A stretch of DNA of 64,000 nt. It comes from an uncultured SAR116 cluster alpha proteobacterium. GTDB lineage: Bacteria; Pseudomonadota; Alphaproteobacteria; Puniceispirillales; Marisalimonadaceae. Each line of letters begins with the position of its first letter. Within the stretch, counting starts at the first letter, position 1. The DNA is taken from positions 23,543 through 87,542 of the forward strand of contig CACJJL010000006.1 of the NCBI GenBank assembly GCA_902593735.1. The letters are read 5' to 3'. The position numbers and the translations under genes are program-made. This document shows, piece after piece, positions 20,964-31,217 of this stretch. Below the pieces are notes generated by a model. It was given only the letters and a program-made list of their open reading frames with translations, was not told the origin of the DNA and made no database searches.

Positions 20964-21746
20964 ATGTCTGGGTTTCAAAGATATAAAAAAATCTTGGATC
21001 TTTTTTCCGAAGAGAGAAGTTCTTGGACTGTCATAGAAATTTCAAAATCACTTAAAACACCATCTAGCACAATATATAGAATTGTAAGAGAAATGGTTAC
21101 AGCAGAATTTCTTGAAAGTGCATCCGGATCTTATTTTAGATTGGGGCCGGCTTTCATTAAATTTAATAGAATAATTAAATTTTCTGATCCTTTGGTTAGA
21201 GCGGGACAACCATTTCTAAAAAAGCTAGCTAATGAAAATCCTATAACAAGTGTAAATGTATTAGCCAGACTCTATGGAAATAATGTGATGTGCGTTGCTG
21301 ACTATAAAAGTCCATCTTTTAAAAAAAATACAAGTTATCAAAGAGGAAAATTAATGCCTTTAATTTACGGCGCAACTTCCAGAGCAATAATTATGCAAAT
21401 TACTGGCAAAAGGTTAGAAAATTTAATTAATTTAGAGAATTTTAAATCAGATGAAGACAAAAAAAAATTTTTGAAAGATTTAAAAAGTGACAGAAAAAAA
21501 GGATATTGTTTTACAGAAGGTCAAGTTGATAAAGGTCTAATTGGTTTTGCAGTTTCAATCAGTAACAAAAAATTGGGCATTGAAGCGTCTTTAAGTTCAA
21601 TATTCAATCTAGATGATTTTCTTTTAGAGCATGAGCCCATAATTTATGCTAATCTTACAACTTATGGTTTATTAGTAGAAAAATACATTAATGAAATTTT
21701 TGAAGATATTCAAAAGTATCATCATGAAACAAATTCAATAAGGTAA
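20964..21746 (+). CDS. IclR family transcriptional regulator
   Basis: N-terminal wHTH (SSWTVIEISKSLKTPSSTIYRIVREM) plus IclR effector domain. Confidence 0.88.
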   Translation: MSGFQRYKKILDLFSEERSSWTVIEISKSLKTPSSTIYRIVREMVTAEFLESASGSYFRLGPAFIKFNRIIKFSDPLVRAGQPFLKKLANENPITSVNVLARLYGNNVMCVADYKSPSFKKNTSYQRGKLMPLIYGATSRAIIMQITGKRLENLINLENFKSDEDKKKFLKDLKSDRKKGYCFTEGQVDKGLIGFAVSISNKKLGIEASLSSIFNLDDFLLEHEPIIYANLTTYGLLVEKYINEIFEDIQKYHHETNSIR

Positions 21747-21750
21747 ATAA

Positions 21751-22593
21751 ATGTCTCTAGATGCTGTTCAAGCTAATATTTCATTACACCATCTTGAAAT
21801 AAAAAGTAGTGACCCAAAAATGTTAGCTGAATTTTATTCAAAAGTAATGAATATGAATATAAAAAGGCTGACAAATCAAAAGTTTTTATGCGAGGGGCCT
21901 GGTCGAAAAATAATAATAACAACAGGAAAAAACAAAACACTTGGCTATGTAGGGATGGTTTGTAAAAATGAAGAAAATTTAGAGAGGTATAAAGAATTTT
22001 TAAAAACAAATAAATGTGAAATTAATGGTTTTGTTTCAGAGTTTTATCAATCAGGATCCTTTGCATTACAAGATCCTGATAAGAATATGATTTGTTTTGG
22101 TGTTTTAAAAAAAGAAAATAATTTTTTAACAAAAGGTATTTATGCACCATTGCAGCATCTAACTTTTGCATCTAAAGACGTTGAGAAGTTTCAAAATTTT
22201 TTTCAAAAAAAACTTGGTTTTCAAGTAACTGACAGAGTGGTAAAAAGCACTGGTGAACTTGCAACTTGTTTTACAACGTCAAATCACGAACATCATACAA
22301 TTGCGTGTTTTAAGTCTTCACAAAATGGAATGGATCATCACTCATATGAAGCTGGTGAATGGAATAATATAAAAATTTGGTGTGATCATTTTGCCAAGAA
22401 TAATGTAAAGTTGATGTGGGGTCCTGGTAGACATGGTCCAGGAAATAATTTATTCGTATTTATCGAAGATATTGATGGAAATTGGATAGAAATATCGGCT
22501 GAATTGGAAACGGTAATTGGTCGACCGCCAAAAAACTGGCCTCAAGAAGAAAAAACCCTGAATTTATGGGGAAAAGCAATTATGAGATCTTAA
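21751..22593 (+). CDS. VOC superfamily protein, probable extradiol dioxygenase-type
   Basis: Two VOC modules; HLEIKSSDPKMLAEFY; LQHLTFASKDVEKFQNFFQKKLGF; IDGNWIEISAELE. Confidence 0.8.
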   Translation: MSLDAVQANISLHHLEIKSSDPKMLAEFYSKVMNMNIKRLTNQKFLCEGPGRKIIITTGKNKTLGYVGMVCKNEENLERYKEFLKTNKCEINGFVSEFYQSGSFALQDPDKNMICFGVLKKENNFLTKGIYAPLQHLTFASKDVEKFQNFFQKKLGFQVTDRVVKSTGELATCFTTSNHEHHTIACFKSSQNGMDHHSYEAGEWNNIKIWCDHFAKNNVKLMWGPGRHGPGNNLFVFIEDIDGNWIEISAELETVIGRPPKNWPQEEKTLNLWGKAIMRS

Positions 22594-22606
22594 GAGAGGA
22601 AATAAA

Positions 22607-23464
22607 ATGAAATTACTTAGTTTTACTAGATTAGGAAAAACAGGTTTTGGAGCAGTTGTTAAAGATGGAATTATTGATCTTACTGGCAAATTAGATCCGG
22701 AGATTAATTCTATTAAAGAATTAATTTCACTTAATATGGAAGATGAAGCAGAAGAGTATATAGCAGGTAAAACAAAAGACTTGTCTTTTTCAGATTTTAC
22801 CTTCTTACCTGTAATTCCAAATCCAGAAAAAATTATGTGTATAGGGTTAAATTATTTAGAGCATAAAAAAGAAACTGGTAGACCTGATGTTGATAACCCA
22901 ACAATTTTCACAAGGTTTGCAGACTCTCAAGTTGCTCACTTGCAACCTTTGATTAAACCCGACAATTCTGATCGTTTTGATTATGAAGCTGAAATGGCAA
23001 TTGTTATCGGTAAAGGTGGTAGGTTTATATCCGAACAGGATGCATTAAATCATATTGCTGGTTATGCATGTTATAATGATGGGAGTGTAAGAAATTATCA
23101 AAGACACACTTCTCAATTTACCCCAGGTAAAACTTTTCCAGGAACAGGTGGTTTTGGACCTTATTTAGTTACACCGAGTGAAGTAGGTGATTATAGAAAG
23201 CTACCAATTGAATTAAGATTAAATGGAAATGTAATGCAGAAAGCCACATTAGCTGATCTAATTTTCCCAATTCCAAGACTAATTAGTTACATATCAGAAT
23301 TTACTGCATTATCATCTGGAGATGTGATTGTAACAGGCACTCCTGGTGGTGTTGGAGATAAAAGGAATCCACCTGTATACATGGTTCCAGGAGATATTGT
23401 TGAAGTTGATATCGGGTTATTAGGAGTTTTAAAAAACCCAGTAATTTCAGCACCAAAGTTATAA
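22607..23464 (+). CDS. fumarylacetoacetate hydrolase family protein
   Basis: IMCIGLNYLEHKKETG; FDYEAEMAIVIGKGGRFI; GDVIVTGTPGGVG. Confidence 0.93.
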   Translation: MKLLSFTRLGKTGFGAVVKDGIIDLTGKLDPEINSIKELISLNMEDEAEEYIAGKTKDLSFSDFTFLPVIPNPEKIMCIGLNYLEHKKETGRPDVDNPTIFTRFADSQVAHLQPLIKPDNSDRFDYEAEMAIVIGKGGRFISEQDALNHIAGYACYNDGSVRNYQRHTSQFTPGKTFPGTGGFGPYLVTPSEVGDYRKLPIELRLNGNVMQKATLADLIFPIPRLISYISEFTALSSGDVIVTGTPGGVGDKRNPPVYMVPGDIVEVDIGLLGVLKNPVISAPKL

Positions 23465-23490
23465 TTTAAATTTATGAGGATTTATGAATA

Positions 23491-24183
23491 ATGAATAAAT
23501 CTTTAATTACAAACTTTTTATCAACATTAATTATAATTGTAGGTTATCTTTATCAAGAAAATTATCCTTTCATTATAATCACAGGAGTATTTGCTTTATC
23601 GGGTAGCTTAACTAATTGGTTAGCTATTCATATGTTGTTTGAGAAAGTACCTTTTTTATATGGATCTGGAGTTATCCTAGATAAATTCGAAGATATTAAA
23701 CTAGGAATAAAGAACCTTATTTTACAAGAGTTATTTACTGAAACTCAGATAAATAATTTTTTACTAGATAATAAAGTTAGTACTTCGGAAACAATCATTA
23801 ATAAGATTGATTTTGATAAGGTTTTTATAGGTTTAGTAGAAGCAATAGAGGGTTCACAATTAGGTGGTATGCTTGCAATGGTTGGTGGTCGAAAAGCTCT
23901 TGATCCTCTTAAAGAACCTTTTACTAAAAAATTAAAAATAATTATTGAAGACTTTGTAACTGAAAATACTTCGAATGATAATAGTTCTGACACTACTGCG
24001 TCTTTATTATTAAAGATTGAAAATATATTAGACGCTAGATTAGCTGATTTGTCCCCTGAAGATATAAAACATATTATTCAAAAAATGATTAAGGAGCACC
24101 TTGGATGGCTCGTAGTTTGGGGTGGTTTTTTTGGTGGTTTGTTAGGTTTAGTACTAAGTCCCATTGGATTTGATATTTTGTAA
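23491..24183 (+). CDS. DUF445 family membrane protein
   Basis: SLTNWLAIHMLFEKVPFLYGSGVILDKFEDIK and C-terminal WLVVWGGFFGGLLGL. Confidence 0.8.
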   Translation: MNKSLITNFLSTLIIIVGYLYQENYPFIIITGVFALSGSLTNWLAIHMLFEKVPFLYGSGVILDKFEDIKLGIKNLILQELFTETQINNFLLDNKVSTSETIINKIDFDKVFIGLVEAIEGSQLGGMLAMVGGRKALDPLKEPFTKKLKIIIEDFVTENTSNDNSSDTTASLLLKIENILDARLADLSPEDIKHIIQKMIKEHLGWLVVWGGFFGGLLGLVLSPIGFDIL

Positions 24184-24193
24184 AATGGATAAA

Positions 24194-24227
24194 GAAGAGT
24201 ATAAAAATATACTCTTCATAATTTTTT
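24194..24227 (+). terminator. Rho-independent terminator
   Basis: GAAGAGTATA-AAAA-TATACTCTTC then ATAATTTTTT. Confidence 0.85.
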
Positions 24228-24932
24228 CTACGAAATTAACCAACCACCATCAATATCAATTGTTGTTCCGGTAATGAATTCGTTTTCAATCGCAAAAATT
24301 ATTCCAGCACCCACTTCATCTGGAGTTCCTGCTCTAGGAATTAAATTGTTGTTTGTTGTGTTTTTATAATAATCTTCTCTTTCTTTACCCTGAAGAGGAC
24401 TCATGGGAGTATCAATAATTCCAGGTGAAACTATATTAATTCTTTTTGGAGCTATCTCAGGGGCTATACCTCTTGCAAATGCTTCTACAGCCCCACCTAC
24501 AGATGAAATGGCAATTTGTCCAGGTCTACATTTTCTAGCAGGAGAGCCACTTACTAAAACAATGTTTCCATTGTCTTTAAGATATTTAGTACCATATCTA
24601 ACTACATTAGTATATCCCCACAATTTATCAAATGACGCTCTGTATCCTTCTAAATCCATAGATAAGAATGGACCAACAGCTCTGGCACCGCCTGTAGCAG
24701 AATTAACTAAAATATCATACTCGCCTATTTCTTGAAAAAACTGTTCTAAAGCATCTCTGTCTAAAACATTCATTTTTTTGGTTGTAACATTTTTAGGTAG
24801 ATTTTGTAATTTCTCTGGATTTCGGCTAAGTGCTACTACATGAGCACCTTTATCAGATAACATTTGAGTTGCTGAGAGCCCTATCCCGGATGTGCCTCCA
24901 AAAACAATAGCCTTTTTACCATTAATATCCAT
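24228..24932 (-). CDS. SDR family oxidoreductase
   Basis: AIVFGGTSGIGLSAT; TGTTIDIDGGWLIS. Confidence 0.92.
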   Translation of the reverse strand: MDINGKKAIVFGGTSGIGLSATQMLSDKGAHVVALSRNPEKLQNLPKNVTTKKMNVLDRDALEQFFQEIGEYDILVNSATGGARAVGPFLSMDLEGYRASFDKLWGYTNVVRYGTKYLKDNGNIVLVSGSPARKCRPGQIAISSVGGAVEAFARGIAPEIAPKRINIVSPGIIDTPMSPLQGKEREDYYKNTTNNNLIPRAGTPDEVGAGIIFAIENEFITGTTIDIDGGWLIS

Positions 24933-25031
24933 TTTATTTATCCTTCAAATTTATTTACAATTTAGCAAATTTTTATAACATTCTATTTTGAGATTTATCT
25001 GTAAAGTCTAAGATATATTAAAGGTATTAAA

Positions 25032-25724
25032 ATGACAATTGAGTTATTCAGAAACAATTCATATTTGAAAGAGCATAAAACAAGAATATCTGAAACTGTG
25101 TCTGAAGGTTTAGTTCTAAATGAAACTATTTTTTATCCAGAGGGTGGTGGACAGCCTGGAGATGATGGTTCTATTACAGTAGATAATCAAACTATTAACA
25201 TTAATGGAACTAAATATATTGACAATAAATTAGTCCATTTAGTTGGAGATATTGATGGTTTAAAAAAAAATCAAGAGGTTAAATTAAATTTAAATTGGGT
25301 AAAAAGATATAGTCACATGAAAGTGCACACTTCACTTCATCTATTATGTTCAATAATACCTTTTCCTGTTACGGGAGGATCTATAGGTGATGGAAGAGGT
25401 CGTCTAGACTTTGATCTTGAAAGCAAGCCTGACAAAGAAGATGTATTAAATAAAATTAATCGATTAATTGATAAAGACTATTCAATCTATATTTCAAGTA
25501 TCACAGATAAAGAGTTAGACAAAAACCCAGAATTAGTCAGAACTATGGCTGTAAAACCGCCAAGAGGATCTGGACAAATAAGAATGATAAAAATTGGAGA
25601 TAATATTGATTTTCAGCCATGTGGTGGAACACATGTAAATAAAACATCTGAGATTGATTACGTTAAATCTGTAAAAATAGAAAACAAAGGTAAAATGAAT
25701 AAAAGAATAATTTTGAACTTTTAG
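25032..25724 (+). CDS. alanyl-tRNA editing protein (AlaX-type)
   Basis: ETIFYPEGGGQPGDDG; HTSLHLL; FQPCGGTHVNKTSEI. Confidence 0.92.
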   Translation: MTIELFRNNSYLKEHKTRISETVSEGLVLNETIFYPEGGGQPGDDGSITVDNQTININGTKYIDNKLVHLVGDIDGLKKNQEVKLNLNWVKRYSHMKVHTSLHLLCSIIPFPVTGGSIGDGRGRLDFDLESKPDKEDVLNKINRLIDKDYSIYISSITDKELDKNPELVRTMAVKPPRGSGQIRMIKIGDNIDFQPCGGTHVNKTSEIDYVKSVKIENKGKMNKRIILNF

Positions 25725-25733
25725 TTTTTAAAA

Positions 25734-26558
25734 TTATTTTTTACATACAATTTCAAATGGTAATGTACGTTTTTCTTTAATAGACTTCATTGAGTTTATA
25801 GATCTTTCTTTCATGGTAGCTCCACCAATCACATGAATTCCAAGAATAGGCTTGTCCTTTTTAGACTTATTATCAATCATTTTTTCATAGCCAGAGATAT
25901 ATTTTTCAGAGGTTTCAATAATTTGAATATCATAAAATCCAATTTCTTTTAATAACGAAATTGTACTTTCTGGAGACAATAAAAAACTCATCTCAGATGT
26001 GTCTGCCCATGGTAATGGGAAAATTGGATTTCCTTTTGGTCCTAATCCATGTTCTGAAAAAGCAAAAAAAGTTCCTTTTTTTAAAACTCTATATGCTTCC
26101 AAAAAAAAATCTTTTCTGTTTTTGATATTCATAGTTACATGTTGTGAATATCCACCGTCAAATGCTTCATCCTCAAAATTTAAAGTTTCACTATTTCCTA
26201 TTTGAAGTGATACTTTCTTGGACATTGAAGTAAGATTGTTAAACTTATTACCAATTTCTATAAAGCTAGGCGTTATGTCTATTCCTGTTATTAAACATTT
26301 AAATTGTTTTGCAAAATATCTTGCAGGTCCTCCAAGTCCACATCCAATATCTATAATTCTTTGATTTTCAGATATTGGCATCCTTTTCCCGAGATCTACA
26401 GTAGCTGCAATCCCTCGAGCGTGATACTGATCAATAGGAAATAAATCTTCAATTTCTAATTTTTTATTATTTAAACCAGCTTCTGACATTGCTTTGTGGA
26501 TTCTTGTATGAATGTCACCTCTGGTCCAAAAATTTTCTAAATCAGATCTATTTATCAT
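25734..26558 (-). CDS. class I SAM-dependent methyltransferase
   Basis: IIDIGCGLGGPARYFAKQF motif I; DGGYSQHVTMNI. Confidence 0.9.
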   Translation of the reverse strand: MINRSDLENFWTRGDIHTRIHKAMSEAGLNNKKLEIEDLFPIDQYHARGIAATVDLGKRMPISENQRIIDIGCGLGGPARYFAKQFKCLITGIDITPSFIEIGNKFNNLTSMSKKVSLQIGNSETLNFEDEAFDGGYSQHVTMNIKNRKDFFLEAYRVLKKGTFFAFSEHGLGPKGNPIFPLPWADTSEMSFLLSPESTISLLKEIGFYDIQIIETSEKYISGYEKMIDNKSKKDKPILGIHVIGGATMKERSINSMKSIKEKRTLPFEIVCKK

Positions 26559-26560
26559 TT

Positions 26561-28171
26561 TTAATTGTTTAAAATAAAGTCAGCACAACGCTCTCCAATC
26601 ATCATGCATGCAGCATTAGTATTTCCTGACACTAATGTTGGCATTATTGAAGCATCTGCTATACGAAGACCTTTTATTCCATGAACCTTTAAATTTTTAT
26701 CGACAACGGATTCTTGGTCAAATCCCATTTTACATGTCCCTACAGGATGGTAAACTGTTTCAGCTTTATCCCTTATAAATTGAAGTATTTTTTCGTCTGA
26801 ATTAAAATTTTCTCCAGGCTGTATTTCTTCACCACAGAATTCTTTCATTGTAGTTGAACCCATAATTTTCCTAATTAGTTTAACTCCAGAAATTAGTGTT
26901 TGTCTATCCAAAGAGCTTGATAAGAAGTTGTATTTTATCCTCGGTGAGTCTTCCGGATCATCAGACTTTATGTGAATGCTACCCTTACTCTCGGGTAGGT
27001 TTTGATTTACAGTACAAGTAATGCCAGGTTCCTCGCCTAACTTTCTTTTACCGTTTTCCAATACAACTTTGTAGGGTATAAAGTGAGCCTGGATATCTGG
27101 AGCAGCTAATTCTTTTCTAGTCTTAAAAAAACCTACTACAGGTGCTGATGGCAAAGTTAAAAATCCATCTCTTTTAAATATATAGTTAGCGACCTGTTTT
27201 ACAAGGTTAATACCTCTTGCTTTGTCATTATAAGCTATTCCAGGTTTTGTAATTTTATAAATAATTCTTGGTGCAATATGGTCTCTTAAATTTTCTCCAA
27301 CACCATTAAGTTCATGTATTAGCGGTATATTTTTTTCTTCCAAAACATCTCTTCTACCGATGCCTGACAATTCAAGAATTTGAGGGGAATTTATTGCTCC
27401 ACCAGACAGAATTATTTCTTTAGAAACAGAATACTTAATTATTTTATTTTTATTTTTAACCTCAAGACCAATACATTTCTTACTATCAAAAAGGAGTTTT
27501 TTAACAAGACTATTTGTAATTATGGTTAGATTTTTTCTAGATTTTATTGGCTTTAAATAAGCAACTTCTGCACTCATTCTTTCACCTTTATAGATTGTAG
27601 TTTGAGTGTAACCTATACCTTCTTGATCCTGTCCATTATAATCTTTATTAACAGGTATTTGTATTTCTTCTGCTGCTTTAAATAAACCATTATAGATTGG
27701 GTTTCTATCTGTTACTTCTGTGACTTTTAATGGTCCTTCTAATCCCCTTAATTCCGAAGTATTTCCCTGATAGCTCTCCATTTTTTTAAAAAAAGGTAAG
27801 ACATCGTCATATGACCAACCTGTATTTCCCATTTGTGCCCATGTATCATAATCCAGTTTATTACCTCTGACATATACTAATCCGTTAATTGAACTCGAGC
27901 CTCCAAGTAATTTACCTCTTGGTATTGGTATTTTTCGATTTGAAGTATTTGCCTCTGGCTCTGATCTATATCTCCAATTGGCTAATGGATTATCAATTAA
28001 AAGAGCAAAGCTTGCTGGAAGTCTTGATAACGGATGTGATGACCTGCCAGCTTCGATTAATAGTACATTATTATTTGCGTTTTCAGATAATCTATTAGCT
28101 ACGGCACAGCCTGCTGAACCTGCACCAACAATTATATAATCAAATGTTTCATTCATATTCTTTTCTTTCAT
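26561..28171 (-). CDS. GMC family oxidoreductase (choline dehydrogenase-like)
   Basis: FDYIIVGAGSAGCAVANRLSE; GGSSSINGLVYVRG; VYHPVGTCKMG. Confidence 0.95.
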   Translation of the reverse strand: MKEKNMNETFDYIIVGAGSAGCAVANRLSENANNNVLLIEAGRSSHPLSRLPASFALLIDNPLANWRYRSEPEANTSNRKIPIPRGKLLGGSSSINGLVYVRGNKLDYDTWAQMGNTGWSYDDVLPFFKKMESYQGNTSELRGLEGPLKVTEVTDRNPIYNGLFKAAEEIQIPVNKDYNGQDQEGIGYTQTTIYKGERMSAEVAYLKPIKSRKNLTIITNSLVKKLLFDSKKCIGLEVKNKNKIIKYSVSKEIILSGGAINSPQILELSGIGRRDVLEEKNIPLIHELNGVGENLRDHIAPRIIYKITKPGIAYNDKARGINLVKQVANYIFKRDGFLTLPSAPVVGFFKTRKELAAPDIQAHFIPYKVVLENGKRKLGEEPGITCTVNQNLPESKGSIHIKSDDPEDSPRIKYNFLSSSLDRQTLISGVKLIRKIMGSTTMKEFCGEEIQPGENFNSDEKILQFIRDKAETVYHPVGTCKMGFDQESVVDKNLKVHGIKGLRIADASIMPTLVSGNTNAACMMIGERCADFILNN

Positions 28172-28301
28172 CGAAAATTTATAATAGATATTTCTATTTT
28201 CATATCAATATAATTCCAATTTATTACTTTATTAAAATAATGACATAATTGATAAAAAGTCTAAACAATGTTACTTAACCGTCATCGAATGGAGACATTT
28301 T

Positions 28302-28910
28302 GTGTTAGAGTGGATATTAGATGTTACTCAGATTATAATAGCTGATATTGTGCTATCAGGAGACAATGCTCTAATAATTGGAATGGCAGCGGCGGCAGTT
28401 CCTGAAGAAAGTCGTAAAAAAGTTATATTCATTGGGTTGATGGTTGCTGCCGTACTAAGAATTTTATTTGCTCTTGTTGCTTCCTATTTAATTAGTATAC
28501 CTGGATTACTTTTATTAGGTGGGTTATTACTTTTTTGGGTTTGTTGGAAATTTTATAATGATATAAAAGAATTCTCTTCATCAGATGAAGAAAAAGAAAA
28601 GCTCCAAAAAGATGTATCAGGTAAAGGATTAACAGGAGCGCTTATAACTATCATAATAGCTGACATTTCAATGTCTCTTGATAATGTTATAGCCATTACA
28701 GCAATAGCAAGAGATAATAAGACTTTATTGATCTTAGGAATTGCCTTTGCCATTTTAATAATGGCTTTGTTTGCAACAGCTATAGTTAGATTATTAACTA
28801 AGTTTAAATGGCTGTCATATTTAGGTCTTGCTTTTTTAGTATACCTCTCATCTAAAATGACTTTAGACGGTTGGTTCCAAATTTATCCTTATATCAATAA
28901 CTATCTATGA
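28302..28910 (+). CDS. TerC family membrane protein (YjbE-type)
   Basis: IIIADIVLSGDNALIIGMAAAAVP; DISMSLDNVIAITAIA; GTG start. Confidence 0.92.
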   Translation: MLEWILDVTQIIIADIVLSGDNALIIGMAAAAVPEESRKKVIFIGLMVAAVLRILFALVASYLISIPGLLLLGGLLLFWVCWKFYNDIKEFSSSDEEKEKLQKDVSGKGLTGALITIIIADISMSLDNVIAITAIARDNKTLLILGIAFAILIMALFATAIVRLLTKFKWLSYLGLAFLVYLSSKMTLDGWFQIYPYINNYL

Positions 28911-30962
28911 ACCAAGCCACTTTGGGAACCAAAGAGCAATGTCTGGATAAAACATAACTAATAACATTCCCGTTATTTGTAGGGCTATGAACGGAAGAAC
29001 AGATACAAAAATTTCTTGTAAGGTGATATCTGCTGGTGCTACCGATTTTAACCAAAAACATGCAGGTCCAAATGGTGGTGAAAGAAAATAAATCTGAATA
29101 TTCATAACAAATAACACACCAAACCAAACAGCTGCCCACTCAGGCTCTAATCCTAATTCTGGTGCCATTCCAACAACAACGGGAGCAAATACAGGTACTG
29201 TTATAAATGCAATTGCTATCCACTCCATAAATGTTCCAAGGATAACTAAAATCCCCATCATAACAAAAACAATTCCGATGGCAGGTAATCCTAATCCTGA
29301 AAACAAGGACCTCATAAAATCCGCTCCACCTATAAGATTATAAATTCCAACAAATGCAACAGCTCCTAAAATTAGCCAAATAATTGTTCCAACAGTGGAC
29401 ATTGTTCCAGCGAGAGCTACTTGTAATAAATTCCAACTGTATGAGTTTCTAAACCAAGCAACAAAAATAGCACCTAAAACTCCAACTGCTGCAGCTTCGG
29501 TTACCGATGCAATTCCACCATAAATTGAACCCATAACGCAGAATATTAAAAAGATACTCAAGAAAACTGCATAGAGTTTATCTTTAGACATTTTCATTTC
29601 TTTTTTTCTTGCTTTAGCTACTTCTTCTGCCGTAGGTGCCATTGCAGGGTTAATATTACATCTTGCTAGTACATAAATAGCATATAACCCAGCAAGCATT
29701 AAACCAGGAACAGCTCCAGCCATAAAAAGATCTCCAATAGCTACTTGGGCAGATAAGCCATAAATAATCATGATGATACTAGGCGGAATAAGGGTTGCTA
29801 ATGCACCAGAAGCACAAATTAAACCAATAGACATTTTTCTGTCATATCCCAATCTCAAGAGTTGTGGTAAGGCTACTAAACCGAGCATAACAATTTCTCC
29901 ACCCATAACACCTGACATTGCTGCTAACACAACTGCAACGGCAATTGTTTGAATTGCAACGCCGCCTCTCAGCTTTCCTGCAAAAATTGACATAGCGTCA
30001 AATAAATCCTCAGCTACACCAGCTCTTTCTAGAATAGACGCCATTAATACGAATAGTGGTACCGCAATTAATGGATATTTTTCCAATAACCCAAAAGCAT
30101 TGGTTGAAACTAAATAAAGTCCTCCATAACCAAAATAACAAAGAGCACTAAGAACTGACACAAATAAGGTAACAACTCCAAGAGGCATACCTGTCATCAT
30201 CAATACCAGCATTAACACGACAATTAATATGCTTGCCGTACCTATATTCATATCCTGCATGTTAATGTAATCTTGTGGATTAATATGACTTCCAACTAAA
30301 GCATAAATAGAATTTATATATCCAGCGAAACTTTCTTCTCCTATGAAGTGGACTATTATAACACAAGTGATTCTCAAGATTATCAAACCACAAATTCCTA
30401 AAACTATTTTTTTTGCAATGTTAGAACTAAAATGCCTGTATAGATTTATCATTAATTGAATTATGTAAGTCGCTGCACCAATGGTAAGCATAGACTTTAA
30501 AATCATTGGCTGTGGAGAATTCCAGGCACTTCCAGCCTTTTCAAGCATCATAACTGAATCAAGAGCACGAATGACTGAATCATCTATTAGTAACCAGAGA
30601 GCAATTATGCCAACCACATACGCAATAAGATCAAGCCACCATTTACCTCTATCCGATGCCATTATATAAAAGACTGTTATTCCAATATGACGTTTGTGCA
30701 AAGTTACGTAAGCAGCTGACAACATCCATGCTGTTGCAGCTAAAACCATTACTACTTCAAACACCCACTGAGTAGGGGCATCAAACACGTATCTTGATAT
30801 AACTTCGTATCCTGTCACAGCAGCGCATATTAAATAAAGTTGTGCTACAGCTAGCCCAGAAAATTTACTGAAATGGTCAAAAAAGGCGAAACGATCTTTC
30901 CCAGTCTCAAAATTTTCCATGTTATCCAAGTCTAAACTTTGCTTTTGGACTGTTTCTGCCAT
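28905..30962 (-). CDS. TRAP transporter fused DctQ-DctM permease
   Basis: N-terminal DctQ-like 4-TM region followed by a full DctM domain (ALATLIPPSIIMIIYGLSAQ); start set at MAETVQKQ. Confidence 0.9.
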   Translation of the reverse strand: MAETVQKQSLDLDNMENFETGKDRFAFFDHFSKFSGLAVAQLYLICAAVTGYEVISRYVFDAPTQWVFEVVMVLAATAWMLSAAYVTLHKRHIGITVFYIMASDRGKWWLDLIAYVVGIIALWLLIDDSVIRALDSVMMLEKAGSAWNSPQPMILKSMLTIGAATYIIQLMINLYRHFSSNIAKKIVLGICGLIILRITCVIIVHFIGEESFAGYINSIYALVGSHINPQDYINMQDMNIGTASILIVVLMLVLMMTGMPLGVVTLFVSVLSALCYFGYGGLYLVSTNAFGLLEKYPLIAVPLFVLMASILERAGVAEDLFDAMSIFAGKLRGGVAIQTIAVAVVLAAMSGVMGGEIVMLGLVALPQLLRLGYDRKMSIGLICASGALATLIPPSIIMIIYGLSAQVAIGDLFMAGAVPGLMLAGLYAIYVLARCNINPAMAPTAEEVAKARKKEMKMSKDKLYAVFLSIFLIFCVMGSIYGGIASVTEAAAVGVLGAIFVAWFRNSYSWNLLQVALAGTMSTVGTIIWLILGAVAFVGIYNLIGGADFMRSLFSGLGLPAIGIVFVMMGILVILGTFMEWIAIAFITVPVFAPVVVGMAPELGLEPEWAAVWFGVLFVMNIQIYFLSPPFGPACFWLKSVAPADITLQEIFVSVLPFIALQITGMLLVMFYPDIALWFPKWLGS

Positions 30963-31072
30963 TAAATTCCCCCCATACGAATTTTTAACTTGCAATTGTC
31001 TTAGAATTAAGAACTATAATAGTATCTATTAGAGACATTAATTTTAGTATGTCAAGAACCAAGGAGGAAATT

Positions 31073-31195
31073 TTGGCTAAACCTGTTAGAAGCGATCATG
31101 TAGATACTTACGGTCCCTGGGCTTGGATTGCTGGATTTGCTTTCGCGGTTTTAATTACATGGATGATGTTTTATATAGCTGATGGTTTCAGCTAA
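31073..31195 (+). CDS. unannotated 40-aa single-TM protein
   Basis: AAGGAGG then TTG start: MAKPVRSDHVDTYGPWAWIAGFAFAVLITWMMFYIADGFS; absent from ORF track (below size cutoff). Confidence 0.7.
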   Translation: MAKPVRSDHVDTYGPWAWIAGFAFAVLITWMMFYIADGFS

Positions 31196-31217
31196 TTTTC
31201 ACAAAAGGAGGAATATA

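Noticed and set aside
28172-28301. Possible yybP-ykoY (Mn2+) riboswitch upstream of the TerC-family gene
   Set aside because: TerC-type genes often carry this riboswitch, but I could not see its conserved GGGGAGUA/CCGCGG-type core in the leader
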